Positions 45,556-56,000 of a stretch of DNA of 64,000 bases are shown in pieces. Where the stretch lies: the NCBI GenBank assembly GCA_034142505.1, contig JAWZDV010000060.1, forward strand, positions 1 to 64,000. The letters are read 5' to 3'. Source of the stretch: Hungatella_A sp034142505. GTDB taxonomy: Bacteria; Bacillota; Clostridia; Lachnospirales; Lachnospiraceae. Each line of letters begins with the position of its first letter. Positions within the stretch are counted from its first letter, which is position 1. The position numbers and the translations under genes were made by a program. The notes under the pieces are model-generated. The model was not told where the DNA came from and ran no database searches. It worked only from the letters and a program-made list of their open reading frames with translations.

Positions 45556-46740
45556 ATGAATGATGCGATATATGGATGTGGCAGGTACCAGCCTGTTCAG
45601 CCTTATACGGACAAAAATTATGCTTGTGGCTGGCAATGCTGCCAATGCTGTCCAGGTCCACCCGGGCCCCAAGGGCCACAAGGTAATCCGGGACCTGCTG
45701 GTCCGCAAGGTATCCCAGGCATCCAAGGAGCCCCAGGCCCTCAGGGAGCCCCAGGTCCGCAAGGAGAGCCAGGCCCCCAGGGCGATCCAGGTCCGCAAGG
45801 CGATCCAGGCCTCCAAGGCGATCCAGGCCTCCAGGGAGCCCCAGGTCCCCAAGGAGATCCAGGCCCCCAAGGCGATCCAGGTCCCCAAGGAGATCCAGGT
45901 CCCCAAGGAGATCCAGGTCCGCAAGGCGATCCAGGCCCACAGGGAGATCCAGGTCCGCAAGGCGATCCAGGCCCACAGGGAGATCCAGGTCCGCAAGGCG
46001 ATCCAGGCCCCCAAGGAGAGCCAGGTCCACAGGGCGATCCAGGTCCACAGGGAGATCCAGGTCCCCAAGGAGAGCCAGGTCCACAGGGAGATCCAGGCCC
46101 CCAAGGCGATCCAGGCCCTCAAGGCGAGCCAGGCCCTCAAGGTGATCCAGGCCCGGAAGGCACCTTCAATCCAGGCGATGTGTTGTTCTATATAAATGGC
46201 AACGGTGGACCAATACCCATCCGGTTTGGAGAGGAATTAAACTTTATCTCCCCCAATTTAAATATTAATTTATTTGACAACCCAGCGACTGTCGAAATTG
46301 ATGGCAGAGGAAGGGAAAACGCGTTCGGCGGTCTTTATTCCAACCAAGTAACCTCATATACTTTTACAGCCAGTGGTCAGACGGAACAAGTGCAATTTAA
46401 CAACTTTATGCCTTCTTTTGATGTTGGGTCAAATACAAACGGACTTCAGATTTATATTCCAGGTGAGTATGAAATCAACTACATGATCCGTATCGCTCCA
46501 GTTACAGCGCCAAATCAGACAATTTCCGCCGGAGTGCGGCAGAATGATACTTTCATCGACTCTACACTGCAATACAGCCCGCTTTCCACAACCGAAAACA
46601 CGATCCTGCAGGGAAGTGTCATTGAATATCTGAGTGGTCAGGTAGATCTGGCATTTTTATCCACCGGCGCTGCCACCTTCAATCTGGCCTCGAATACAAA
46701 CGCTACGCTGACAGTGAAACGCATCTCACCATTTCCGTAA
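45556..46740 (+). CDS. collagen-like (Gly-Pro-Gln) repeat protein, exosporium type
   Basis: 394 residues if started at ATG 45556 (AAAGGATTTCAATT); a TTG at 45478 would add 26 residues but has no ribosome site. Short N-terminus with Cys clusters (CGWQCCQCCPG), then about 56 uninterrupted Gly-X-Y triplets, mostly GPQGDP and GPQGEP. A ~190-residue C-terminal globular part ends LTVKRISPFP, with beta-strand patterns (NAFGGLYSNQVTSYTFTASG; IYIPGEYEINYMIRI) like BclA C-terminal trimers. It would form a triple-helical filament on the spore surface. The repeat is close to perfect at DNA level. Confidence 0.88.
   Translation: MNDAIYGCGRYQPVQPYTDKNYACGWQCCQCCPGPPGPQGPQGNPGPAGPQGIPGIQGAPGPQGAPGPQGEPGPQGDPGPQGDPGLQGDPGLQGAPGPQGDPGPQGDPGPQGDPGPQGDPGPQGDPGPQGDPGPQGDPGPQGDPGPQGDPGPQGEPGPQGDPGPQGDPGPQGEPGPQGDPGPQGDPGPQGEPGPQGDPGPEGTFNPGDVLFYINGNGGPIPIRFGEELNFISPNLNINLFDNPATVEIDGRGRENAFGGLYSNQVTSYTFTASGQTEQVQFNNFMPSFDVGSNTNGLQIYIPGEYEINYMIRIAPVTAPNQTISAGVRQNDTFIDSTLQYSPLSTTENTILQGSVIEYLSGQVDLAFLSTGAATFNLASNTNATLTVKRISPFP
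45658..46158 (+). repeat. 9/18-base tandem repeat coding GPQGDP/GPQGEP
   Basis: About 500 bases of units such as GGTCCGCAAGGCGATCCA. Because the repeat is a multiple of three and has no stop in several frames, long false reading frames appear on both strands here. Confidence 0.9.
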
Positions 46741-46880
46741 TAAAGACACTATCATGTGCAAGCAAATTCAATTTGTGGTATAAAATAAAGAGAATAAACA
46801 TGACATGACGCTGGATACAGAGATGTATCCGGCGTTCGCTCAGGAAAGTTTGCGTGGAAATAAAAGAAAGGTTAGGGTTT

Positions 46881-47474
46881 ATGGAACTTGGAGACCGTGT
46901 TATATTATATGATAGTGACATCCGGGAACCGTTGTTTGATTATCTGGAGGAGCGGTTTGGAAAAACAAGAATTTTTGAGGAAAAGATCATAGGGAAGTCC
47001 AGGGCAGATTTACTGCTGCTCACGACCAGCCAGATAATCGGTCTGGAGATCAAGAGTGACGCGGATACCTATGAGCGGTTGAAACGGCAGGTGCGTGATT
47101 ATAATAAGTTCTGCGACGCCAATTATATCGTGATTGGCAGGTCTCACGAAAAGCATGTGGAGGAACATATTCCCGACCACTGGGGCATCCTTTGCGTCAA
47201 TGTGGATGGCCGGGATTTTATCATCGAGGAGATGCGGCCGGCCAAGCCGAATCCCAAGATGAAACGGGAACTTCAGATCACCCTGATCTGGCGGCCGGAG
47301 CTTCAGCATCTGCTGGAGATCAACCACCTCCCCGGGTATAAGCAGAAGAGTAAGCGGTTTGTGCAGCAGAAACTTCTGGAGAAAATGGAATGGGATGTGC
47401 TAAAGCCTCAGATGTGCGAAGAACTGTTTGAGCGTGATTATACATTATATGAGGAGTGTGAGAGGACCTTATGA
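46881..47474 (+). CDS. sce7726-type PD-(D/E)xK protein
   Basis: 197 residues from ATG 46881 (site AAAGGTTAGGGTTT); a GTG at 46854 is possible. KSRADLLLLTTSQIIGLEIK has the acidic Asp and the ExK pair of the PD-(D/E)xK nuclease fold, followed by the helix YERLKRQVRDYNKFCD. The family (sce7726) is found in mobile and chromosomal settings. Nuclease activity is plausible, its role unknown. Confidence 0.78.
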   Translation: MELGDRVILYDSDIREPLFDYLEERFGKTRIFEEKIIGKSRADLLLLTTSQIIGLEIKSDADTYERLKRQVRDYNKFCDANYIVIGRSHEKHVEEHIPDHWGILCVNVDGRDFIIEEMRPAKPNPKMKRELQITLIWRPELQHLLEINHLPGYKQKSKRFVQQKLLEKMEWDVLKPQMCEELFERDYTLYEECERTL

Positions 47475-47547
47475 CAAGGGAACCAAAGCAGCAGTTCAAC
47501 CGCTGTGGTGTGCACCATAAGAAAATTCATTCGAAAGGAAAACAATC

Positions 47548-48183
47548 ATGATAACCATAAGACCTGAACAAGAATCCGACTATCAGATCGTAGAAGATAT
47601 CACAAGAAAAGCCTTTTACAATCTCTACATACCAGGCTGCGTGGAACATTATTTAGTTCACATCATGCGCAGTCATGAAGATTTTATCCCGGAACTGGAT
47701 TTGGTTATGGAACTGGATGGCCGGATCATAGGAAGCATCATGTATACAAAAGCCAAACTGGTGGATGAAGCCGGTACCGAAAAAGAAATTCTCACCTTTG
47801 GCCCGGTCAGCATTGTCCCGGAGTATCAGAGAATGGGGTATGGAAAGAAGCTGCTGGAATATTCCTTTGAGCGGGCCGGATCTCTTGGCTATGATGTGAT
47901 CGTTATCTTCGGCAGCCCAGCTAATTACGTGGGCCGTGATTTCAAGAACTGTAAAAAATACAATATCTGCTCCGAAGACGGAAGATACCCGGCGGCTATG
48001 ATGGTAAAAGAACTCCTGCCCCATGCGCTGGACGGCAGAAAATGGTTTTATCACGACAGTCCGGTCATGGCTATTGACGAGGAAGAAGCGGCCAAGTACG
48101 ACGATACCCTGGAAAAAATGGAAAAGAAATATCTGCCAAGCCAGGAGGAGTTCTTTATCATGAGCCACTCTTATGTGGAATAA
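47548..48183 (+). CDS. GNAT N-acetyltransferase
   Basis: 211 residues, site CGAAAGGAAAACAATC. ITIRPEQESDYQIVEDIT opens the fold; LTFGPVSIVPEYQRMGYGKK contains the acetyl-CoA-binding loop (QRxGxGK). VIVIFGSPANYVGRDFKNCK is typical of the YhbS-like subgroup. Substrate unknown. Confidence 0.88.
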   Translation: MITIRPEQESDYQIVEDITRKAFYNLYIPGCVEHYLVHIMRSHEDFIPELDLVMELDGRIIGSIMYTKAKLVDEAGTEKEILTFGPVSIVPEYQRMGYGKKLLEYSFERAGSLGYDVIVIFGSPANYVGRDFKNCKKYNICSEDGRYPAAMMVKELLPHALDGRKWFYHDSPVMAIDEEEAAKYDDTLEKMEKKYLPSQEEFFIMSHSYVE

Positions 48184-48212
48184 AGAATTTTGCGGAAGAT
48201 GAGCCACAACCG

Positions 48213-48944
48213 TTAAATCGTCTTCCTCACCGCATTATCATAAAAACGGAAATAATCCGGCCGATGCCGGGACTGGGTATATTCAAACATGACGCCGTCG
48301 CTATTGAAGGTCTGGCTGCTGATGACTGCCATACAGTTATAATCCTCGGCGCTCATGTTTAAATAGGTTTCATCAATCTGTGTCATCTTTTCCACCGTCA
48401 TAATTCGCTTGCTGTTTACAATCGTCATATGCAGCGTCTCTTCCAAATACTGATAAATAGAATGTTCCGCAATTTCTTTTGTGAGACCAGGGATGGCCTC
48501 TTTTAAAAAGTAATTATGGTTTAGAATCAGCGGCAGATCATCTAAATAATGAAGCCGCTGGATGTAATAAATCTCAGCTCCCGCGGGAAATCCCGTATAC
48601 CGGGCCTGATTTTCATTGATTGCAAACTCGGTGAATAAAAGAACCTTTGTGGCGGGCTGGTGTCCATTGCGCATGGCGGATTCCCGGAAACTTTCGATTT
48701 CTCCGATAGTAAATGCGGTCTGGGATACCGGTTGGTAGATATTGCGTACGCCCTTTCCCTGCATGGTCTGGACATAGCCATCCGTCACCAGGCGGCTGAC
48801 TGCCCGGCGCAGAGTATTGCGGGAGCAGTGATAAGTCTGAATCAATGTATTCTCAGATGGCAAAAGTTCCTGATAAGCGAACACATCATGTTCAATTTTC
48901 TGTTTCAAATCTTTATAAATCGTCTCGTATATTGCTTTGGGCAT
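48213..48944 (-). CDS. treR: GntR-family trehalose operon repressor
   Basis: 243 residues from ATG 48944 (site GAGGTGGAGAGAC). N-terminal winged helix (ELLPSENTLIQTYHCSRNTL; VTDGYVQTMQGKGV). UTRA effector domain in the rest (IQRLHYLDDLPLILNHNYF), which binds trehalose-6-phosphate in characterised TreR proteins. Divergent from treP, with three palindromic operators between them. Confidence 0.9.
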   Translation of the reverse strand: MPKAIYETIYKDLKQKIEHDVFAYQELLPSENTLIQTYHCSRNTLRRAVSRLVTDGYVQTMQGKGVRNIYQPVSQTAFTIGEIESFRESAMRNGHQPATKVLLFTEFAINENQARYTGFPAGAEIYYIQRLHYLDDLPLILNHNYFLKEAIPGLTKEIAEHSIYQYLEETLHMTIVNSKRIMTVEKMTQIDETYLNMSAEDYNCMAVISSQTFNSDGVMFEYTQSRHRPDYFRFYDNAVRKTI

Positions 48945-49032
48945 GTCTCTCCACCTCGAATCAAGGATCATTCTATTTTTTATAAAATCCCTATGAAGCA
49001 ATTATAAAAAGAGAGGGCAAAAAAGTCAACAA

Positions 49033-49117
49033 CTTGTTTAAACAAATATTTCCAAAAGGATATTGACATGTTTAAACAAGTGTGATATAACAGAATCAAG
49101 AAACATGTTTAAACAAG
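49033..49117. promoter_or_regulatory. three TreR operators and the treP promoter
   Basis: Palindromes CTTGTTTAAACAAA at 49033, CATGTTTAAACAAG at 49067 and CATGTTTAAACAAG at 49104. The promoter TTGACA (49063-49068), 17 bases, TATAAC (49086-49091) has the middle operator in its spacer, so repression by blocking polymerase is expected. Confidence 0.9.
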
Positions 49118-49145
49118 TTCGGAAAGCAAACGGAGGAATCAAAGA

Positions 49146-51140
49146 ATGGGAAGATATGACGAGGATGCCAAACAGTTGCTGCGTCTGGTAGGTGGAAAAG
49201 AGAATATTGCAGCAGTATCTCACTGTATGACAAGAATGCGGTTTGCCCTGGTAGACCCGGGAAAAGCGGACGTGAAGGCGATCGAAGCAATGAAGGTGGT
49301 AAAAGGCAGCTTTACACAGTCGGGACAGTTTCAGGTGATTATCGGCAATACGGTAGCTGATTTTTTCAATGATTTTGTCAAAGTGGCGGGGATGGAAGGC
49401 GTTTCCAAGGATGCGGTAAAGGAAGCGGCAAAGAAAAACCAGAATGTGCTTCAGCGGGTGGTCACTGCGCTGGCAGAGATTTTTGCTCCCCTTATACCGG
49501 CAATTATTACAGGCGGTTTGATTCTTGGCTTTCGAAATTGTATTGACAGTTTGTATTTGTTTGAAAACGGTACGAAGACCTTATGTGACATCAGCCAGTT
49601 CTGGACCGGGATCGACAGTTTCCTGTGGCTGATCGGTGAAGCGGTATTCCATATGCTTCCGGTTGGCATCTGCTGGTCGGTGACAAAGAAGATGGGTACC
49701 ACACAGATGCTTGGCATCGTTCTCGGCCTGACCCTGGTATCCGGCCAATTATTGAACGCCTATGCGGTTGCCGGGACTGTGGCGGCAGATATTCCGAAAT
49801 GGAATTTTGGCGGCTTCCAGGTAAATATGATCGGTTATCAGGGACAGGTGATTCCAGCCATTTTGGCGGCATTTACCCTGGTGTATTTAGAAAAATTCTT
49901 CCGAAAGATCACACCGCAGGTGATTTCCATGATTGTGGTTCCGTTCTGCAGTCTGTTACTTTCGGTCATGGCGGCACATTTTGTATTGGGACCGATTGGC
50001 TGGAAGATTGGAGCGGTAATCTCGGCTGTGGTATTTGCAGGAATTACCGGACCGTTTAAGGTTATATTTGGCGCTGTTTTTGGTGTTGTTTATGCCCCGC
50101 TTGTTATTACGGGACTTCATCATATGTCCAATGCCATTGACTTACAGCTGATTGCAGATTATGGCGGAACCATGCTGTGGCCGATGATCGCCCTGTCCAA
50201 TATTGCACAGGGATCGGCAGTTCTCGGTATGATCTGGCTTCAGAAAAAGGACCCGGAAGCACAGGAAGTAAATATTCCGGCCTGTATTTCCTGCTACCTT
50301 GGTGTTACGGAACCGGCAATCTTTGGCGTGAATCTAAAAAGAGGATTCCCGTTTGTCTGCGGAATGATTGGTTCCGGTATCGCGGCAGTTGTCTGCGTGG
50401 CGACAAATACAACCGCAAACGCCATCGGTGTAGGCGGTCTTCCCGGTATCCTGTCGATTCAGCCACAGTTTATGGGTTCCTTTGCGATCTGCATGGTGAT
50501 TGCATTTGCAGTCCCGTTCCTGCTGACGGCCATCGTGGGAAAGAAGCGTCTGCCGGCCGGCCAGGAAGATCCTGCGCCAGAAGTGACAGAACCTGCGCCA
50601 GAGCTGGCAGAACTTGCCGCCGAGGCCGACAGGAACGAAGCTGCAGGCGTCATGGCTGTGGCAGCAGCTGAGGAAGAAGAACACACAGAACAATTAACGG
50701 CATTTTTAACCGGAAAAGCAATTCCATTAGCCGAAGTCGGGGATGGTGTTTTCTCCGCAGGAATTTTAGGTGACGGGCTGGCAATTATTCCGGAAAGTGA
50801 GACACTGTATGCGCCGGCAGACGCAGAGGTTGCAGCATTGATGCCGGAATCACGCCACGCCTGTGGATTAAAGCTGGCAAACGGTATGGAAGTGCTGTTA
50901 CATATTGGAATTGACACTGTCAGCATGCATGGAGATGGCTTTGAATATCTGGTGAAGGAAGGCCAGAAGATCACAGCCGGAACACCCCTCATTCAATTTG
51001 ACCGGGCAAAGATCAAGGCAGCCGGGCACCCGGATGTTACGGTATGTATTATCAGCAATCCAGGAGACGTGCAGGAGCTCCGGTTCCACACCGGCATGCC
51101 TGTAAAAGAAAAAGAAACCGCCGTGGCAACATTCCGGTAA
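49146..51140 (+). CDS. treP: trehalose PTS transporter, EIIBCA
   Basis: 664 residues. EIIB at the N-terminus with phosphorylated Cys in SHCMTRMRFAL (about 27). EIIC membrane domain about 105-465 with about ten helices (LIPAIITGGLILGF; VLGPIGWKIGAVISAVVF; GLHHMSNAIDLQLI). An Ala/Glu-rich linker follows, then glucose-type EIIA about 520-664 with active His in VLLHIGIDTVSMHGDGF. It imports trehalose and phosphorylates it to trehalose-6-phosphate. The fused EIIA is less common; many relatives borrow it from the glucose system. Confidence 0.93.
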   Translation: MGRYDEDAKQLLRLVGGKENIAAVSHCMTRMRFALVDPGKADVKAIEAMKVVKGSFTQSGQFQVIIGNTVADFFNDFVKVAGMEGVSKDAVKEAAKKNQNVLQRVVTALAEIFAPLIPAIITGGLILGFRNCIDSLYLFENGTKTLCDISQFWTGIDSFLWLIGEAVFHMLPVGICWSVTKKMGTTQMLGIVLGLTLVSGQLLNAYAVAGTVAADIPKWNFGGFQVNMIGYQGQVIPAILAAFTLVYLEKFFRKITPQVISMIVVPFCSLLLSVMAAHFVLGPIGWKIGAVISAVVFAGITGPFKVIFGAVFGVVYAPLVITGLHHMSNAIDLQLIADYGGTMLWPMIALSNIAQGSAVLGMIWLQKKDPEAQEVNIPACISCYLGVTEPAIFGVNLKRGFPFVCGMIGSGIAAVVCVATNTTANAIGVGGLPGILSIQPQFMGSFAICMVIAFAVPFLLTAIVGKKRLPAGQEDPAPEVTEPAPELAELAAEADRNEAAGVMAVAAAEEEEHTEQLTAFLTGKAIPLAEVGDGVFSAGILGDGLAIIPESETLYAPADAEVAALMPESRHACGLKLANGMEVLLHIGIDTVSMHGDGFEYLVKEGQKITAGTPLIQFDRAKIKAAGHPDVTVCIISNPGDVQELRFHTGMPVKEKETAVATFR

Positions 51141-51184
51141 CGGGACGCATAGTGACGCATAAGAAAGCAAGGAGGAGCCTAATA

Positions 51185-52834
51185 ATGGATTTCAGTAAGA
51201 AAGTCGTTTATCAGATTTATCCCAAATCATTCCGTGATACCAATGGAGATGGCTTTGGAGACATCCCCGGAGTGATTGAAAAATTAGATTATCTGCAGGA
51301 ATTGGGCGTGGATTATCTGTGGCTGACCCCGTTTTTTCCATCCCCCCAGCATGACAATGGGTACGATGTGGCAGATTACTGCGCGGTAGATCCCAAGTTT
51401 GGGACGATGGAGGATTTGGAGGAACTGATCCGGCAGGGAAAGGAACGGGGCATCGGACTGATGCTTGATATGGTGTTTAATCATACCTCCACAGATCATA
51501 TCTGGTTTCAGAAAGCTTTAGCGGGAGATGAAAAGTATCAGAAGTATTATCTGTTCAGGGACGGTACGCCAGACCGTGTCCCGACAAACTGGCAGTCAAA
51601 ATTTGGAGGTTCGGCATGGGAATATGTACCAGCTTTAAAAAAATGGTATCTCCGGTTATACGATGTAACCCAGGCAGATTTAAACTGGGATAATCCCGAA
51701 GTTCGTGTAGAATTAAAAGAAATTCTGCGGTTCTGGAAACAGAAAGGGGTAAATGCCTTCCGCTTTGATGTGATCAATCTGGTTTCCAAGCCCGAACAGA
51801 TGGAAGATGATTTTGAGGGAGACGGACGGAGATTTTACAGTGATGGTCCTCACATTCATGAGTATTTGAAAGAACTGGTAAAGGATGCAGGGATTGAAGA
51901 GTTTGTGACAGTGGGGGAAATGTCTTCCACCTCGATTGAACACTGTATCCGCTATTCCGCACCAAAGGAACAGGAACTTTCCATGTGTTTTAATTTCCAT
52001 CATCTGAAGGTGGATTATAAAGACGGGGATAAGTGGGCGCTGATGCCCACAGACTATCGGAAATTAAAGGAACTCTTTGTGGAATGGCAGATGGAAATGC
52101 AGAAAGGTGATGGATGGAACGCGCTGTTTTGGTGCAACCATGACCAGCCGCGGATTGTAAGCAGAATCGGGGATGAACATGCTTATTGGAAAGAATCTGC
52201 AAAAATGCTGGCCGCCATGATCCATCTGATGCGCGGAACTCCGTATATCTATCAGGGAGAAGAGATTGGAATGCTGAACGCCCACTATCCTTCCATAGAG
52301 CAGTACCGGGATGTAGAAAGTCTGAATTATTATCAGATTCTTCTGGAAAAGGGAAAGACGGAGAAAGAAGCCCTGGAGACCTTAGCGGCCAGATCCCGGG
52401 ACAACAGCAGAACTCCCATGCAGTGGAACGGGGAGAGGTACGGCGGATTTTCGGAAGCGGAACCGTGGATTCCCATGTCTGCCGAATTCAGAAAAGAAAT
52501 TACGGTGGAAGCCCAGCAGCAGGATGATGATTCCATTCTTGCCTTTTATAAAAAGCTGATTGCCATGAGAAAAAAATACCCGGTGATCGCCAAGGGGGAA
52601 ATCTCTTTTCAGGAGACCGGCTCAGATCTGGTGCTGGCATTTCAAAGAGCGCTAGGGGAACAGAAGATAGCAGTGTTCTGTAATCTGGACGGAAAGAGAC
52701 AGACCATTCATCTGGCTGGAAATTGGAGGGGTTATCAGCAGCTGCTGGAAAATTATAAAGACCGGAACAGGAATCTCCAGGAAGAACTGTATACCATGGA
52801 ACCCTACGAGCTTCTGGTTCTCGGAAACGTATAA
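51185..52834 (+). CDS. treC: alpha,alpha-phosphotrehalase (GH13)
   Basis: 549 residues from ATG 51185 (site GCAAGGAGGAGCC). TIM-barrel GH13 motifs: VVYQIYPKSFRDTNGDGFGD, DMVFNHTS, nucleophile region FRFDVINLVS, acid Glu in VTVGEMSS, and WCNHDQPRIVSRIGD. It splits trehalose-6-phosphate into glucose and glucose-6-phosphate. Directly downstream of treP; ends at a hairpin at 52867. Confidence 0.93.
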   Translation: MDFSKKVVYQIYPKSFRDTNGDGFGDIPGVIEKLDYLQELGVDYLWLTPFFPSPQHDNGYDVADYCAVDPKFGTMEDLEELIRQGKERGIGLMLDMVFNHTSTDHIWFQKALAGDEKYQKYYLFRDGTPDRVPTNWQSKFGGSAWEYVPALKKWYLRLYDVTQADLNWDNPEVRVELKEILRFWKQKGVNAFRFDVINLVSKPEQMEDDFEGDGRRFYSDGPHIHEYLKELVKDAGIEEFVTVGEMSSTSIEHCIRYSAPKEQELSMCFNFHHLKVDYKDGDKWALMPTDYRKLKELFVEWQMEMQKGDGWNALFWCNHDQPRIVSRIGDEHAYWKESAKMLAAMIHLMRGTPYIYQGEEIGMLNAHYPSIEQYRDVESLNYYQILLEKGKTEKEALETLAARSRDNSRTPMQWNGERYGGFSEAEPWIPMSAEFRKEITVEAQQQDDDSILAFYKKLIAMRKKYPVIAKGEISFQETGSDLVLAFQRALGEQKIAVFCNLDGKRQTIHLAGNWRGYQQLLENYKDRNRNLQEELYTMEPYELLVLGNV

Positions 52835-52866
52835 AGCATTTTGTAAGGTTTTCCCGAAACGAAACA

Positions 52867-52900
52867 TGTGCCCTGGCTGTCGCCAGGGCACATTACAGTT
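52867..52900 (+). terminator. terminator of the tre operon
   Basis: TGTGCCCTGGC, loop TGTC, GCCAGGGCACA, followed by TTACAGTTTAC. A strong 11-bp stem with a weak T run. Confidence 0.65.
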
Positions 52901-53007
52901 TACATTATATATAATTTTTTATTACAAGTCTAGTCTTTTTTATTTTTTTTGGTAAGATAGTCCTATAACCGCGGATTGCTTAGACAGAAAGAAGAAGGGA
53001 GACAAAC

Positions 53008-56000
53008 ATGATTCAGAGAGATGAGGCAAAAAAGATACCGGGAGTCACCCTGGAAGAAGAGCGGCAGACCCTGCGTCAAATTCTGGCTATCGCCGATGAC
53101 AACTTAACCCGGGCAAAAGCATCGGTTCAGAATCTGGCGGATGAACTGCATGAGCTGAAAGAAATCTACGATGTGGAGGATAAAGAAGGACTGGCCCTGT
53201 GGTTCAATACGGACGCCAGGTTCCAGCAGGTACGTCAGGGGCTGCTGCGGATGGAGCGGAGCAGAAAGAAACCATATTTCGGAAGAATTGATTTTACAGA
53301 TTCCGTGCTTGCAAAAAAGGAGAGTTTTTACATCGGCAAGACCGCCATCACGAAGGATGCGGCAGACCTGGTAGTCATCGACTGGCGGGCGCCCATTGCC
53401 TCGGTGTATTATGAAAGCAGTCTTGGCGCCTGCACGTATTCCGTCAAAGGGGAGGGGGCGTATGAGATTGATCTCACCAGAAAGCGTACCTATGAAATTG
53501 AGGGGGATGAATTAAAAGATTTCTACGATACCGATGTGGTAGCCAATGACGACCTTCTGACAAAATATTTAGCCAAAAATAAACGGGCCGTGTTAAATGA
53601 TATTATAGCCACAATACAGCAGGAGCAGAATGAGATCATCCGAAGAAGACCACAGTACAACGTGATTGTGCAGGGCGGGGCCGGTTCCGGCAAGACAACG
53701 GTGGCGATGCACCGCATTTCTTATATTCTGTATAACTATGATCTGGAATTTCAGCCGAAGGATTTCTATATCATCGGGAGCAACCAGATTCTTTTAAACT
53801 ATATCACCGGCGTGCTGCCGGACTTAGATGTTTACGGCGTATCACAGATGACCATGGAACAGTTGTTCACCCGGCTGCTGTATGAAGACTGGGACAGACA
53901 GGCATTTACCATCAGAAAACTGGACCGGGAGAACCGGAAAGACTGTGTCAAGGGCAGTTTCGCCTGGTTTCACGACTTGGAGGACTTCTGCCGGCGGTAC
54001 GAGTGGAGGGAAATTCCGCGGGAAGACATTTACACGGAGAAAACGCACCGGCTGCTGATGACACGTGAGACGATTGAGGAGCTGCTTGAGAAGTTTGCGT
54101 TCTTATCGCTGCCGGATAAGCGGGATAAGCTGGCGGAGCATCTGATCGCGAAGGTGGAAAATGAAATTTACGGGCGGTATTACACCTATCCGCCGGAGGA
54201 ACAGAAACGGCTTCTGAAATATTATCAGACTTATTTTGGAAAACGGGAGTGGAAAGGGTCTGTTTTTGAGTTATATCATGAATTTTTAATGGAACAGCTT
54301 GAGAAGGGACACCAGATTTCCGTACCGGACAACTCCTTTGATCTCTATGATCTGGCGGCGCTGGCCTATCTGTATAAGCGGATCAAAGAGACCGAGGTGA
54401 TTCAGGAAGCCAGCCACGTTGTTATCGATGAGGCCCAGGATTTTGGGATGATGGTTTATGGGGCCTTAAAATACTGCATGAGTAAGTGCACATTTACCAT
54501 CATGGGAGACGTCTCCCAGAATATTTACTTCGACTATGGGCTGACAGACTGGGAGGAATTGAAAGATCTCATGCTTCCTAGGGAATTTGATTATTTCGGC
54601 CTGCTGAGAAAGAGTTACCGAAACACGGTGGAGATCTCGGATTTTGCGACGAATATTCTGCGGCACGGCAGTTTCCCGGTCTATCCGGTGGAGCCGATCA
54701 TCCGTCACGGAGCAGAAGTACGGATGGTGAAATGCGGACAGGAGGCGCAGATGGTTTCCGAGGCCGTCCGCATGATTTCACAGTGGCAGAAGGCGTCGTA
54801 TGAGACCATCGCGGTGATCTGCCGGGATGAGGAGGCGGCCGCAGGCGTCTCTGACCGGCTGAAACCACAGGTTACGCTTCGCGACTTCCGGGCAGAGGGG
54901 GAAGAATTTGGCAGCGGCGTCATGGTGCTTCCGATTGAATACGCCAAGGGCCTGGAATTCGATGCGGTTCTTCTGTATGGTGTGGATGAGAAGAACTATC
55001 CGGCAGAGGACGGGTTTGCAAGGCTTTTATATGTGGCGGCCACCAGGGCGCTTCATGAACTGGCGGTCCTCTATACGGGAACACTGACCGACTTGATCGC
55101 GGCTCCGGTGCCGGAGGAAAAGAAACAGAATGATCTGACTATCCGGCCGAAAAAAACGGTTCGCACGATACACGAAAGACCGGTTCTGACAAAACAGGAA
55201 GAGATGAGGGAACGGTCAGAGCAGGGAAGATTTGAACTGGAGTTTCGCGATCGCATCGGTCCGAAGAAAATCATGGTACAGAATCCGGGAGAGGCAAAAC
55301 CTGTGGCAAAGAGCCGGAGCGTAGCTGCCCGGCCGGCAGATGTGGAATTCGGCGGCATGCCGGCGGCGAACAGCCTGCGGCCGGCGGGCCACTCCCAGTT
55401 CAATCTCTCCATTCGATGGATCACGAAGCACAGGCAGGATGTGGAACTGCCCAATGCCTGCGGCGTGCTGCGCATCACCCCGATTTCCGAAGATACGGTG
55501 CGGGTCAGTTTTGCGAAAGAGGAACTGGATTCATTGGCACCCATACCGGAAGAGATCATCCCCACGCCAGGACTTGCCTGGAACTGCCGAGAGGTGAAAA
55601 ATATTGTGGAGATCACCTTTGGAAAACTGCTGTTGAGGGTTGACAAGAAAACCAGTGTGATCTCCTTCTATAACAGGCAGGGCCAGCTGCTTTTGACGGA
55701 GGGGACTCCGCTGCCAAGGCAGATCGCAGGATCTCCGAAGCCGCAGTCCTGGGCGTATTTCAACTGGACCAAGAAAGAAAAACTGAAAGCCAGGGGTTCC
55801 TATGACAAACAGCTGCTGGAATTAAAATCTGCGGCAAAATACATCTCCATCGGAGCGAAATCCGGGAGACCCGCCTGCCTGATCTCCGATGCCGGCTATC
55901 AGATTCTCGTCCCGGCGGGCCGCCGGGTCATGTGCTGCACCATCCCGGTCTACGGTTCCTATCTTCACACAGGAGGAGAAGCCAGGATCGACTATTTTTT

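Noticed and set aside
45550..46195. Three long frames across the collagen repeat (two -, one +)
   Set aside because: Produced by the stop-free 9/18-base repeat; only the Gly-X-Y frame has sensible flanking domains and a ribosome site.
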